A DNA stretch of 64,000 nt from Pseudomonadaceae bacterium (lineage in GTDB: Bacteria > Pseudomonadota > Gammaproteobacteria > Pseudomonadales > Pseudomonadaceae). The first letter of the stretch is position 1. The number at the start of each line of letters is the position of its first letter. Shown here piece by piece: positions 52,194 to 60,436 of the stretch. The translations under genes were made by a program, and so were the position numbers. The notes beneath the pieces were generated by a model. It worked only from the letters and a program-made list of their open reading frames with translations. It did not search any database and was not told the DNA's origin. The DNA lies in assembly GCA_030602315.1 (NCBI GenBank), contig JAUVZY010000010.1, positions 1 to 64,000 on the forward strand. The letters run 5' to 3'.

Positions 52194-52932
52194 GCAGCAA
52201 CGCGGCGCTGGCCACCAGAAACAGACTGAACAACCCGCGCAGCAGACGCTCCGGCAGCGCATGCGCCAGCCGCACGCCCAGGCTGATACTGAGCAGCCCG
52301 CCCAGCGCCAGCGGCAGGCCGACCTGCCAGAGCACCTCGCCGTGCAGCGCATAGGTAGCCAGCGCCGCCGCCGTGCTCGGCGCGGCCATGGCCAGCGCCA
52401 GCCCCTGCGCGACCACCTGACTGGCACCGAACAGCGCGGTCAGCAGCGGTGTGGCGAGCACCGCGCCGCCAACGGCGAACAGTCCGCCGGCCACCCCGGC
52501 ACCCCCACCAACCAGGGTCAGCCACGGCCAGGGGTAGCGCAGCGCGCCGCTAGCCGGCGCAGACCGCAGCACGGCGCGCGCCAGCGTGTAGATCGCCAGC
52601 ACCAGCAGGAAGCCGGCGAAGGCCAGGCGCATCTGCCGCGCCTCAAGCGCCAACGCCCAGCTCGAGCCGACGAAGGCCGACCCCAAACCCGGCAACGCCA
52701 GTGCCAGCGCGTTACGCCAGTCGATCCGATTGCGCTGGTGATAGCGCCACAGGGCAAGCATCACATTGGGCACCACCATCACCAGCGCCGTGCCCTGCGC
52801 CAGCTGCTGCGGCAGAGCAAAGCCAACCGCCAGCACCGGAATCGCGATCAGCCCGCCACCGATACCGAACAGCCCGCCCAGCGCGCCCAGCGCCAGGCCC
52901 AATGCCACATGCAGGAAAAACTCGAACACCAT
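52183..52932 (-). CDS. TauE/SafE (TSUP) family membrane permease
   Basis: The 249-residue protein has eight hydrophobic segments in two repeats, each led by a glycine-rich loop: LGALGGLFGIGGGLIAIPVL and GGGAGVAGGLFAVGGAVLATPLL. The family carries sulfite, sulfoacetate or related organic anions. It is divergent from a LysR regulator with a dyad in the gap, so the regulator probably controls it. Substrate not deducible. Confidence 0.88.
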   Translation of the reverse strand: MVFEFFLHVALGLALGALGGLFGIGGGLIAIPVLAVGFALPQQLAQGTALVMVVPNVMLALWRYHQRNRIDWRNALALALPGLGSAFVGSSWALALEARQMRLAFAGFLLVLAIYTLARAVLRSAPASGALRYPWPWLTLVGGGAGVAGGLFAVGGAVLATPLLTALFGASQVVAQGLALAMAAPSTAAALATYALHGEVLWQVGLPLALGGLLSISLGVRLAHALPERLLRGLFSLFLVASAALLLRS

Positions 52933-52999
52933 ACACCTCGGATGACTGGCCGAGCGGGCACTCTAGCCGCCGCCGGCTTCCCGACCCAGACACAAGAAA

Positions 53000-53014
53000 G
53001 CACAATGGCTGTGC
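53000..53014. promoter_or_regulatory. Dyad operator between TSUP gene and LysR regulator
   Basis: GCACA-ATGGC-TGTGC is a perfect 5-5-5 dyad of 15 bp, about the size of the T-N11-A boxes bound by LysR proteins. It lies 24 bp before the LysR ATG and 68 bp before the TSUP start. Confidence 0.5.
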
Positions 53015-53038
53015 GAAAAATGCAAAAGCGGAGGGACC

Positions 53039-53995
53039 ATGCAGCCGGACCTGTTGGGCGAACAGCTCAGCCTGTTTCTCGAAGTCGCCGAGCACGCCAG
53101 CTTTTCCCGCGTGGCGCGCCAGCACAATCTGACCCCTTCGGCGGTCGCCCGGCGCATGGATGCGCTGGAACAGTCGCTAGGCTGCCAGCTGTTCAGCCGC
53201 ACCACCCATGCCGTGCGCCTGAACCCGGCAGGCCTGGCCTTTGCCGAGCGCGCCCGGCGCATCGTCGAGGAACTGCGTCTGGCGCGCCTCGAAGCGACCG
53301 CCCGTGACAGCACACCCTCGGGGCTGATCCGCATCGACGCACCGGCCCCGTTCGGCCGCCGCCACCTGGCGCCGCTGCTGGCCGAGTTTCTCGTCGCCTA
53401 TCCGGGGGTGGACATCCAGTTGCGCCTGATCGACAGCTTCGTCGACCTGCGCGGCGAGCACCTGGGCGCCGTCGATCTGGTACTACGCATCGGCCCGCTG
53501 GCCGACAGCCGGGCGATCGCCACGCCGCTGGCGCCGATGGTACGGGTGGCCTGCGCCAGCCCCGCCTACCTCGCCCGCCACGGCACGCCGCTGCATCCGA
53601 GCGAGCTGCCGGCGCACGACGGGCTGGACTGGGACACCCTCGGCCCGCCGCAAGCCTGGCGCTTCGAGGAGGCAGGCGGCGCGCGCCTGTGGCGCCCCGG
53701 CCGGCTGCGACTGACCGCCAACAATGCCGAAGCGCTACTGGCCGCGGCGCTGGCGGGGCTGGGCATCGCCCACCTGCCGACCTGGCTGGCCAGCGAGTCA
53801 TTGGTGAAGGGAGAGTTGCTGCCGCTGTTCTGCGCTGCCGGCTGGCCGGCGCCCGAGCCGGGCGGCATCCATGTGTTGCGGCTGAGCCGCGAAGCCGACA
53901 GCCGGATCGGCCTGCTGCTGGCCTTCCTGCAGCAGCGGCTCGGGCCGCTGCCGCCTTGGGACCTGGCCCTGCAGGGCGCCAGATCCCGCGACTAG
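53039..53995 (+). CDS. LysR-type transcriptional regulator
   Basis: The 318-residue regulator has an N-terminal helix-turn-helix (FLEVAEHASFSRVARQHNLTPSAVARRMDALEQSLGCQLF) and a periplasmic-binding-like effector domain from about residue 90. The IRIDAPAPFGRRHLAPLL start places it in the AaeR/DsdC-like group that often regulates a neighbouring gene. The divergent TSUP permease is the likely target. Effector unknown. Confidence 0.88.
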   Translation: MQPDLLGEQLSLFLEVAEHASFSRVARQHNLTPSAVARRMDALEQSLGCQLFSRTTHAVRLNPAGLAFAERARRIVEELRLARLEATARDSTPSGLIRIDAPAPFGRRHLAPLLAEFLVAYPGVDIQLRLIDSFVDLRGEHLGAVDLVLRIGPLADSRAIATPLAPMVRVACASPAYLARHGTPLHPSELPAHDGLDWDTLGPPQAWRFEEAGGARLWRPGRLRLTANNAEALLAAALAGLGIAHLPTWLASESLVKGELLPLFCAAGWPAPEPGGIHVLRLSREADSRIGLLLAFLQQRLGPLPPWDLALQGARSRD

Positions 53996-54000
53996 GGCCG

Positions 54001-54333
54001 TCAGAGGCGGCCGATTTCCTGGGTCACGCCCCAGCCGTCGAGTACACCGCCCAGCGGTTCGACCAGCTCTTCCAGGTCATGCTCGAAGTCGCCGATCCCG
54101 TCATAGGTGGCATACATGACCTTGCTGACCTGCAGGTTCCAGCCGCCCTCCTCGCGGGGGAAGACCTGTGCATTGGTGGATTCGCCACGGAACTGGCTGG
54201 CGGCACGGCGGGCACAATCCTCGCTAGGGAGGATGGCGTAGAAGTCGATCGGGTGGACACGGGCGAAGTCGAAACCGCCCTCTTTCATCCGGCGCAGAAC
54301 GTTGCTGCTGGCATCCTCGTAGGTGGTGGCCAT
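54001..54333 (-). CDS. rraB: Ribonuclease E inhibitor RraB-like protein
   Basis: The 110-residue acidic protein belongs to the RraB family (HPIDFYAILPSEDCARRAASQF; GGWNLQVSKVMYATYDGIGDFEHDLEELV). E. coli RraB binds the RNase E scaffold and changes the RNA decay pattern. The ATG at 54333 has GAGG 5 nt upstream. It follows anbu in the same direction after 139 bp; co-transcription is possible but not shown. Confidence 0.82.
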   Translation of the reverse strand: MATTYEDASSNVLRRMKEGGFDFARVHPIDFYAILPSEDCARRAASQFRGESTNAQVFPREEGGWNLQVSKVMYATYDGIGDFEHDLEELVEPLGGVLDGWGVTQEIGRL

Positions 54334-54472
54334 GTGAACCTCCTCTGGCGATGGATGGGTCGTTCGCTTGCCTAGGTTGGGAGCCCCCGGTTTCGGCGCA
54401 GGTTCGTGCCATGCATCGGCTGGCCCCTCTGTTGAGCATAGTCCTCCCCGGCGCCGCAAGGACAGTGCCCCA

Positions 54473-55204
54473 TCAGCTGAGGTAGCTCTCCGGCGCCGAG
54501 GGCAACTCCATCAGCAGCGCGCGCAAACCGCTGCACCACTGCTGGCGCACGCCCTCGAAGTACGGGTCGCCCTCGGCCACGCGGTAGCCGGTCGGCACCT
54601 GCAGGCTGTCCTTGCGGTAGACCAGAAGGTCCAGCGGCATGCCCACCGAGAGGTTGCTGCGGATGGTCGAATCGAACGAGATCAGCGCGCAGCGCAGCGC
54701 CTGTTCCAGGCTCGACTCGTAGCGCAGCGCGCGGTCGAGGATCGGCTTGCCGTACTTGCTCTCGCCGATCTGGAAATACGGCGTGTCCGGCGTCGCGCCG
54801 ATGAAGTTGCCCTGCGGATAGACGTTGTACAGCCCCGGCGCTTCGCCGGCGATCTGCCCACCGACCAGAAACGAGCAGCTCAGGTCGATACCGCTGCCGG
54901 CCGCGCTGGCGTCATGCTCGCTGACTTCACGCAGCGTCTCGCCTACCAGGCGCGCCACATCGAACAGGGTCGGCACCGAGAGCAGGTTGGCTTGCTCGCT
55001 GTGCAGGCGCTGGCGCAGCAGGCTGACCACCGCCTGCGAGGTGGCCAGGTTGCCGGCGGTCTGCAGCACCACCAGGCGCTCGCCGGGGGTGCCGAACACG
55101 TAGAGCTTGCGGAACGTCGCGATATGGTCGACGCCGGCATTGGTGCGCGAGTCGGAAACGAACACCAGGCCCTCGCAGAGGTTCATCGCAACGCAGTAAG
55201 TCAT
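54473..55204 (-). CDS. anbu: Anbu, proteasome-like Ntn peptidase
   Basis: The 243-residue protein is Anbu, the ancestral bacterial proteasome homologue. After loss of Met the N-terminal residue is Thr (MTYCVAMNLCEGLVFVSDSR), the Ntn nucleophile. The aspartate of SDSRTNAG and the lysine of TFRKLYVFG correspond to proteasomal D17 and K33. Anbu assembles as an open helical (lock-washer) ring in studied examples. Its partners upstream are a transglutaminase, an alpha-E protein and an ATP-grasp enzyme. The start lacks a Shine-Dalgarno and follows a hairpin, so its level may be tuned separately. Confidence 0.93.
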   Translation of the reverse strand: MTYCVAMNLCEGLVFVSDSRTNAGVDHIATFRKLYVFGTPGERLVVLQTAGNLATSQAVVSLLRQRLHSEQANLLSVPTLFDVARLVGETLREVSEHDASAAGSGIDLSCSFLVGGQIAGEAPGLYNVYPQGNFIGATPDTPYFQIGESKYGKPILDRALRYESSLEQALRCALISFDSTIRSNLSVGMPLDLLVYRKDSLQVPTGYRVAEGDPYFEGVRQQWCSGLRALLMELPSAPESYLS

Positions 55205-55221
55205 GGCGGCAGGTTATTCCA

Positions 55222-55258
55222 ATAAATAGAGAGACCCGGCGCACCTTACGCGCCGGGT
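55222..55258 (-). terminator. Hairpin with T-rich tail between transglutaminase and anbu
   Basis: A perfect 9-bp stem, ACCCGGCGC (55234-55242) with GCGCCGGGT (55250-55258), is followed in the minus direction by CTCTCTATTTATT. It may end most transcripts after the transglutaminase gene or attenuate anbu. Confidence 0.55.
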
Positions 55259-55284
55259 GGCTGTACGTCGACCGGCAGCGCCGG

Positions 55285-56097
55285 TCACTGCTGGATCTGT
55301 TGCTGCTGAAATTCCATTTCCTGCGGCGAGACCAATACCCGCGCGTGCATGTGCTCGAAGCCGCCGCCGCGCCGGACACCGCGTACCGGACAGGCATCCA
55401 GGTAGTCCAGCCCCACCGCGAGCTTCAGGTGCCGGTCCGGGCGCAACAGGCCGTTGGTCACATCGAAGCTGTACCAGTCGCCGTCGAGGAAGGCTTCGGC
55501 CCAGGCATGGCTGGCCAGGTGGCCGGCGTCGTCGGTGAACAGGTAGCCCGAGACATAGCGGGCCGGCACGCCGAGGCTGCGCGCGCAGGCAAGAAACGCA
55601 TGGGTGTGATCCTGGCAGACCCCGTTGCCGGCGGCGAAGGCCTGCGCCGCGGTGGTTTCCACGTCGGTGCTGCCCGGGGTGTAGGGCATCCGCTCGCGCA
55701 GCGCGTGCATCAGCCGCACCAGGCCGTCGCGCCCGGGCGGGTGGCCGATGTGCTGGCGCGCGAAGGCCATCAGCGGTTCGTCGGCCTGGGTCAGCCGGGT
55801 GCTGCGCAGAAACGGCAGCGGTGAGCCCTGGGCGCGCTCGGCCTCCAGCGTCACGTCGATCTCGACCTGGCCGCTGGCGTGGATCTGGATGCGGTTGTGC
55901 GGCTCGTCCATGGTCAGCACGTGCAGCACGTTGCCATAGGGATCGAGCTGCATGCGCGCCGGGCGCGGCAGGTCCAGCTTCCAGTTGAGCACATGCTGGC
56001 GCGGGCTCTCCTGCGGGGTGAGGCGCAGGTACTGGATGCTTCCGCGCACCTGTTCCTCGTAGTGATAGGCGGTGTCGTGGCTGACGGCGAATCTCAT
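55285..56097 (-). CDS. Transglutaminase-like cysteine protease of the Anbu cluster
   Basis: The 270-residue protein has an N-terminal beta-rich domain (FAVSHDTAYHYEEQVRGSIQYLRLTP) and a transglutaminase core with the catalytic cysteine in NGVCQDHTHAFLA. The histidine is in SHAWAEAFLDGDWYSFD and the aspartate in FDVTNG. The family mostly hydrolyses or reforms amide bonds. It overlaps the alpha-E gene by 4 bp (ATGA) and precedes anbu by 80 bp. The open frame continues to 56718 inside the neighbour and is not used. Confidence 0.92.
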   Translation of the reverse strand: MRFAVSHDTAYHYEEQVRGSIQYLRLTPQESPRQHVLNWKLDLPRPARMQLDPYGNVLHVLTMDEPHNRIQIHASGQVEIDVTLEAERAQGSPLPFLRSTRLTQADEPLMAFARQHIGHPPGRDGLVRLMHALRERMPYTPGSTDVETTAAQAFAAGNGVCQDHTHAFLACARSLGVPARYVSGYLFTDDAGHLASHAWAEAFLDGDWYSFDVTNGLLRPDRHLKLAVGLDYLDACPVRGVRRGGGFEHMHARVLVSPQEMEFQQQQIQQ

Positions 56098-57041
56098 GCG
56101 GCCTCCAGATAAGCGCTGTGAATGGCGAGACCGAGCTGGCGCAGCTGGTCGATGGACTCGGTGATCCAGTCGTGCAGGCCCTGCTCGAACACATCGTTGA
56201 TGCCGGTGTAACGCACCCGCGCCACCAGCTCGGCGGCCAGGCGCTGGGCCGGGCGGCCGTTGTCGCCAGGCAGGCTGGAAAGGATCGCCTGCAGCTCCTC
56301 CAGGCAGGCGCGCAGCGAGCGCGGCACCTCGGGGCGCAACAGCAGCAGCTCGGCCACCTTCAGCGCGCGTGGCGAGCCGCGATACAGCTCGGCGAAGGCC
56401 TCGAACGAGGACAGCGCGCGCAGCAGCGCACTCCACTGGTAGTAGGCACGCGCCGAGCGGTCGTCCGGATCTTCCTCTTCGCCGAGCAGCTCGTAGCGCG
56501 CATCCAGCAGGCGCAGGGTGTTGTCGGCCCGCTCGATGAAGGTACCCAGGCGAATGAAGCGATAGGCGTCGCTGCGCATGATGGTGCCGACGGTGGCCCC
56601 GCGCGACAGGTGCGAACGCTCCTTGACCCACTCGCAGAAACGCGTGGCGCCGTAGCGTCCCAGGCCCTGCTCGGCGATGACCCGGATTTCCAGCCAGCTG
56701 GCGTTGATGTTCTCCCACATGTCGGCGGTGATACGCCCGCGCACGGCATGGGCGTTGGTGCGTGCCGCGGCCAGGCAGCTGTAGATGCTCGCCGGGTTTT
56801 CCGCATCCAGGGTGAGAAAGTGCAGCATCCGGTCCGACTGCAGCTCGCCGTGGCGCTGCCGGTAGTCGTCCATGGTCCCGGTGATCACCAGCAGCATGGC
56901 CAGCGCTTCCTGACCGTCGCCGCGGCCGCTCTGCGGCATCAGCGACAGCGAGTAGCTGACGTCGAGCATCCGCGCGAGGTTCTCCGCGCGTTCCAGATAG
57001 CGCGACATCCAGTACAGGTCATCGGCAGTACGGCTCAGCAT
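56094..57041 (-). CDS. Alpha-E domain protein of the Anbu cluster
   Basis: The 315-residue, almost entirely helical protein starts MLSRTADDLYWMSRYLERAE, the hallmark of the alpha-E family. RFIRLGTFIERADNTLRLLDARYELL is its second conserved block. The family is nearly always next to circularly permuted ATP-grasp and transglutaminase genes and has no established biochemical activity. It overlaps the ATP-grasp stop by 7 bp and the transglutaminase start by 4 bp, so the three are tightly coupled. Confidence 0.92.
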   Translation of the reverse strand: MLSRTADDLYWMSRYLERAENLARMLDVSYSLSLMPQSGRGDGQEALAMLLVITGTMDDYRQRHGELQSDRMLHFLTLDAENPASIYSCLAAARTNAHAVRGRITADMWENINASWLEIRVIAEQGLGRYGATRFCEWVKERSHLSRGATVGTIMRSDAYRFIRLGTFIERADNTLRLLDARYELLGEEEDPDDRSARAYYQWSALLRALSSFEAFAELYRGSPRALKVAELLLLRPEVPRSLRACLEELQAILSSLPGDNGRPAQRLAAELVARVRYTGINDVFEQGLHDWITESIDQLRQLGLAIHSAYLEAA

Positions 57042-58453
57042 TCGTCGTCCTCCACTACCCAGGTGTCCTTGGTGCCGCCGCCCTGCGACGAGTTGACCAC
57101 CAGCGAGCCTTCGCGCAGCGCCACGCGGGTCAGCCCGCCGGGGACCAGGCGGGTTTCCTTGCCCGACAGCACGAACGGCCGCAGGTCGATATGGCGCGGG
57201 GCGATGCCCTGCTCGACGAAGGTCGGGCAGGTGGAAAGGCTCAGGGTGGGCTGGGCGATGTAGGCCTCCGGACGCGCCTTGAGCCGCTCGCGGAACTGCT
57301 CGATTTCCGCGGCGCTGGCGGCCGGGCCGACCAGCATGCCGTAGCCGCCCGAGCCCTGGGTCTCCTTGACCACCAGCTCCGGCAGGTGGGCCAGCACATG
57401 CGACAGGTCGGCCGGCTTGCGGCACTGCCAGGTCGGCACGTTGGCCAGGATCGGCTCCTGATCCAGGTAGAAACGAATCATGTCCGGCACGTACGGATAC
57501 ACCGACTTGTCGTCGGCCACGCCGGTGCCGATGGCATTGGCGAGCACCACGTTGCCGGCGCGGTAGGCCGCCAGGAGGCCGGGCACGCCGAGGGCCGAGT
57601 CCGGATTGAAGGCCAGCGGGTCGAGGAAGGCGTCGTCCAGCCGGCGGTAGATGACATCGACCTGCACCGCCCCGGCGGTGGTGCGCATGAAGATCTTGTC
57701 GTCGCGGCAGAACAGATCGGCGCCCTCGACCAGCTCCACGCCCATTTCGCGGGCGAGGAAGGCGTGCTCGAAGTAGGCGCTGTTGTAGCGGCCGGGGGTC
57801 AGCACCACCACCGTGGGGTTGTCCAGCGGGCTGGAACTCTTGAGGGTTTCCAGCAGCAGGTTCGGGTAGTGGTTGATCGGCGCGATGCGCTGCGCGGCGA
57901 ACAGCTCCGGGAACAGGCGCATCATCATCTTGCGGTCTTCGAGCATGTAGCTCACGCCGCTGGGCGTGCGCAGGTTGTCTTCCAGCACATACCAGGTGCC
58001 GTCGCCGTCGCGCACCAGGTCGACGCCGGCGATGTGCGTGTAGAGGTCGCGGTAGAGGTTCAGCCCCTGCATGGCGATCTGGTAGCAATCGTTGGCCAGC
58101 ACCTGCTCGGGCGGAATGACCCCGGCCTTGAGGATGTGCTGGTCGTGATAGAGGTCGGCGAGAAACAGGTTCAGCGCCTGCACGCGCTGGATGCAGCCGG
58201 CCTCGATGGTGCGCCACTCGCTGGCCGGGATGCTGCGGGGGATGGTGTCGAAGGGGATCAGGCGCTCGGTGCCCTGTTCGTCCCCGTAGAGGGTGAAGGT
58301 GATGCCGGCCCGGTGAAACAACAGGTCGGCTTCCCGTCGGCGCTGTGCCAGCACCTCCGGCGGGGTCTGCGCCAGCCACTGGGCGAAGCCCCGGTAATGC
58401 GGTCGGCAGCTGCCGTCCGCGGCGTACATCTCATCGAAAAAACCCCGATTCAT
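57035..58453 (-). CDS. Circularly permuted ATP-grasp protein of the Anbu cluster
   Basis: The 472-residue protein is a circularly permuted ATP-grasp type 2 enzyme. Features are WYVLEDNLRTPSGVSYMLEDRKMM, the nucleotide-binding VVKETQGSGGYGMLVGP and IDLRPFVLSG. ATP-grasp enzymes ligate a carboxylate to an amine through an acyl-phosphate, so peptide-bond formation or peptide tagging is predicted. The ATG at 58453 (MNRGFFDEMYAADGS) is chosen over the extension to 58492. It heads the cluster, 24 nt after a predicted sigma-54 transcription start. Confidence 0.93.
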   Translation of the reverse strand: MNRGFFDEMYAADGSCRPHYRGFAQWLAQTPPEVLAQRRREADLLFHRAGITFTLYGDEQGTERLIPFDTIPRSIPASEWRTIEAGCIQRVQALNLFLADLYHDQHILKAGVIPPEQVLANDCYQIAMQGLNLYRDLYTHIAGVDLVRDGDGTWYVLEDNLRTPSGVSYMLEDRKMMMRLFPELFAAQRIAPINHYPNLLLETLKSSSPLDNPTVVVLTPGRYNSAYFEHAFLAREMGVELVEGADLFCRDDKIFMRTTAGAVQVDVIYRRLDDAFLDPLAFNPDSALGVPGLLAAYRAGNVVLANAIGTGVADDKSVYPYVPDMIRFYLDQEPILANVPTWQCRKPADLSHVLAHLPELVVKETQGSGGYGMLVGPAASAAEIEQFRERLKARPEAYIAQPTLSLSTCPTFVEQGIAPRHIDLRPFVLSGKETRLVPGGLTRVALREGSLVVNSSQGGGTKDTWVVEDDEC

Positions 58454-58487
58454 CGGCTGCTCCCGATCCGCTGGATGGGAGGCACGA

Positions 58488-58503
58488 TGCAATCAGTGCG
58501 CCA
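58488..58503 (-). promoter_or_regulatory. Sigma-54 (RpoN) promoter of the Anbu cluster
   Basis: On the minus strand TGGCGCACTGATTGCA matches TGGCACG-N4-TTGCW at all but two positions and has the exact GG/GC (-24/-12) spacing. The predicted start is near 58477, 24 nt before the ATP-grasp ATG. Confidence 0.8.
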
Positions 58504-58556
58504 TGTCACAAATACCGAGCGCTGAACGCAGGTCTGGCAGTTCGACTGCCGGGAGA

Positions 58557-58573
58557 CGCACCAGGGCGGTGCA
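58557..58573 (-). promoter_or_regulatory. NtrC-type enhancer site upstream of the Anbu cluster
   Basis: CGCACC-AGGGC-GGTGCA matches the NtrC dyad TGCACC-N5-GGTGCA in 11 of 12 positions. Its centre lies about 88 bp upstream of the predicted sigma-54 start. Further GGTGCA or GCACC half-sites occur up to 58680, but none forms a full dyad. Confidence 0.75.
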
Positions 58574-58699
58574 AGGCAAACCCAGCCGGGAAACGGCACC
58601 GCACCATGAGCGCGCGACGCGCGCCAGGGTGCACAGGCAAAGCCAGAGGCGCGGTGCGTGGCGAGCCGTCATGGTGCAGACGGCCGCCACGCGCGAGGC

Positions 58700-59560
58700 T
58701 CAGTCGTTGCTCGGCTTGCGGATCGCCTGCAGCACGTACTGCGGCAGGGCGAAGGCGCCGACGTGGATCTCGGGGTTGTAGTAGCGCGTGACGATGCTGC
58801 TGCCGGCATAGCGCTGGCGCAGGGTTTCCAGCGGCAGCTTGCGGCTCTCGACGTTGCAGGCGCCCCAGGCGAAGGTCATCGCGCCGCCGATGTAGGTCGG
58901 CACCGCGGCCTGGTAGAAGTGCCAGTCGGGGAACAGGCCGTTCATGCGCTGGGCGGTGGTCTGCACTTCGCCCAGCTGCATGAACGGCGTGCCGTTCTGG
59001 GTGACCAGGATGCCGCCATCGTTCAGGCAGCGCCGGCAGGCCTGGTAGAAGTTCTCGGAGAACAGCACCTCGCCCGGGCCGATCGGGTCGGTGGAGTCGG
59101 AGATGATCACGTCGAACTTGTCCTGGGTGGTAGCGACGAAGTGCATGCCGTCATCGATCACCAGGTTCAGCCGCGGGTCGTCGAAGGCGCCCTGGGAGTG
59201 GTTGGGCAGAAACTCCTTGCACATCTCCACCACGGTGCCGTCGATCTCGACCATGGTGATGTGCTCGACCTCGCGGTGCTTGGCCACCTCGCGCAGGATG
59301 CCGCCGTCACCGCCCCCGATGATCAGCACCCGGCGCGGCAGGCCGTGGGCGAACAGCGGCACGTGGGTGAGCATCTCGTGGTAGATGAACTCGTCGGCCT
59401 CGGTGGTCTGGATCACGCCGTCCAGCGCCATCACCCGGCCCATGCGGGCGTTCTCGAAGATCACCAGGTGCTGGTGCTCGGTGCGCACTTCGTGCAGCAG
59501 CTTGTCCACGGCAAAGCGCTGGCCGTAGCCCTCGTACAGGGTTTCCAGATAGTCGCGCAT
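58700..59560 (-). CDS. speE: Spermidine synthase
   Basis: The 286-residue aminopropyltransferase has the decarboxylated-SAM motif [18 protein letters not shown], the active-site [19 protein letters not shown] and WGACN near the C-terminus. It makes spermidine from putrescine and releases methylthioadenosine, which mtaD/mtnA and mtnB-D recycle. The ATG at 59560 ([20 protein letters not shown]) has GGAG 7 nt upstream; the upstream extension is rejected. A 246-bp gene-free stretch separates it from the Anbu cluster and holds that cluster's control region. Confidence 0.96.
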   Translation of the reverse strand: MRDYLETLYEGYGQRFAVDKLLHEVRTEHQHLVIFENARMGRVMALDGVIQTTEADEFIYHEMLTHVPLFAHGLPRRVLIIGGGDGGILREVAKHREVEHITMVEIDGTVVEMCKEFLPNHSQGAFDDPRLNLVIDDGMHFVATTQDKFDVIISDSTDPIGPGEVLFSENFYQACRRCLNDGGILVTQNGTPFMQLGEVQTTAQRMNGLFPDWHFYQAAVPTYIGGAMTFAWGACNVESRKLPLETLRQRYAGSSIVTRYYNPEIHVGAFALPQYVLQAIRKPSND

Positions 59561-59671
59561 TGAAGTCTCCTGAGGCAGGTCGCAGGCCACGACGACCCGC
59601 TGGCCGCCGCATGCTTAAAAACGGGCGGCCATTCTACGGCGTGCCGGATGACAGGTCGAACCTCGCGGCGG

Positions 59672-60223
59672 TCAGGGCGCCGGCAGCCGGGCCAACAGCC
59701 GCGGCGGCTCGGCCAGTGGCAGCGCGACGATCAGCCCTTCGCCCGAGCGCGGGAAGATGCCGGTCAGCGCGGTGATGTTGACCTGATGGGTGACCAGCAC
59801 CACGGGCGGCCCTTCGCCCAGCGTGGCCAGTGCCTCGCGCAGCGCACGGGTTTGCGCCGCTTCGCGCGCCGGGTGCTGGAAGAACGAATCGAGTGCCGGC
59901 AGTGGCGTGACCTCACCCAGGCGCATCAGCCGCGCGGTATCCAGCGCGCGGCACCAGCGACTGCTAAAGACCCGTGCCGTGCCGATGCCTTGGCGACGCA
60001 AGCGCTCGCCCCAGCGCCGCGCCTGAGCCTGGCCGCGAACATCAAGATTGCGCTGGGTCGTGCAGTCGCCCAGCGTGAATCCCGGCGGGTCACCGAGCCC
60101 GGGCGCATGGGCGTGGCGGATCAGCAACAGCGCCTGCCCTTGGCGCAGCGTTGCCCACGCCTGCTCATCGGCCGCAGCGCTCAGCGGGATCAGGGCCAGC
60201 AGCAGCCAGGCCAGACGCCGCAT
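59672..60223 (-). CDS. Exported histidine-phosphatase-family protein
   Basis: The 183-residue protein has a signal peptide (RRLAWLLLALIPLSAAA) and the phosphoglycerate-mutase-like motif LLIRHAHAPG (RHA rather than RHG). FSSRWCRALDTARLM and VTHQVNITALTG complete the two-histidine pocket. A periplasmic phosphatase is likely; the substrate is unknown. The ATG at 60223 is chosen to place the signal peptide at the N-terminus. Confidence 0.85.
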   Translation of the reverse strand: MRRLAWLLLALIPLSAAADEQAWATLRQGQALLLIRHAHAPGLGDPPGFTLGDCTTQRNLDVRGQAQARRWGERLRRQGIGTARVFSSRWCRALDTARLMRLGEVTPLPALDSFFQHPAREAAQTRALREALATLGEGPPVVLVTHQVNITALTGIFPRSGEGLIVALPLAEPPRLLARLPAP

Positions 60224-60231
60224 GGCGCGGA

Positions 60232-60423
60232 TCACAGACGGACCTTGCCCACCCGTGCGGCAGCCAGTGCCCACATGATCAGCCCCACCACCGGCAGCAG
60301 GGCGATCACCAGCGTCCAGACCACCTTGCGGCCCAGCTCGATGTGCTGAAACCAGACATGAAAAATGGCCAGCACATCCAGCACCAATACCAGGATGGCC
60401 AGCCATTCGTTTGCCCTGTCCAT
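60232..60423 (-). CDS. Small PLDc_N-type membrane protein, copy 2
   Basis: The 63-residue protein has two transmembrane helices around RKVVWTLVIALLPVVGLIMWALAAAR, the phospholipase D/cardiolipin synthase N-terminal (PLDc_N) motif without any catalytic domain. AGGAGG 8 nt upstream sets the ATG at 60423. It is adjacent to a paralogue 13 bp upstream. Function unknown. Confidence 0.8.
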   Translation of the reverse strand: MDRANEWLAILVLVLDVLAIFHVWFQHIELGRKVVWTLVIALLPVVGLIMWALAAARVGKVRL

Positions 60424-60436
60424 GGCCACGCCCTCC

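Noticed and set aside
53689-54375. 228-codon plus-strand frame across the end of the LysR gene and rraB
   Set aside because: It overlaps the LysR coding region in another frame and the well-supported RraB gene on the other strand.
58493-58690. 65-codon frame between the ATP-grasp gene and speE
   Set aside because: It covers the predicted sigma-54 and NtrC region and looks like a random cysteine- and arginine-rich peptide.
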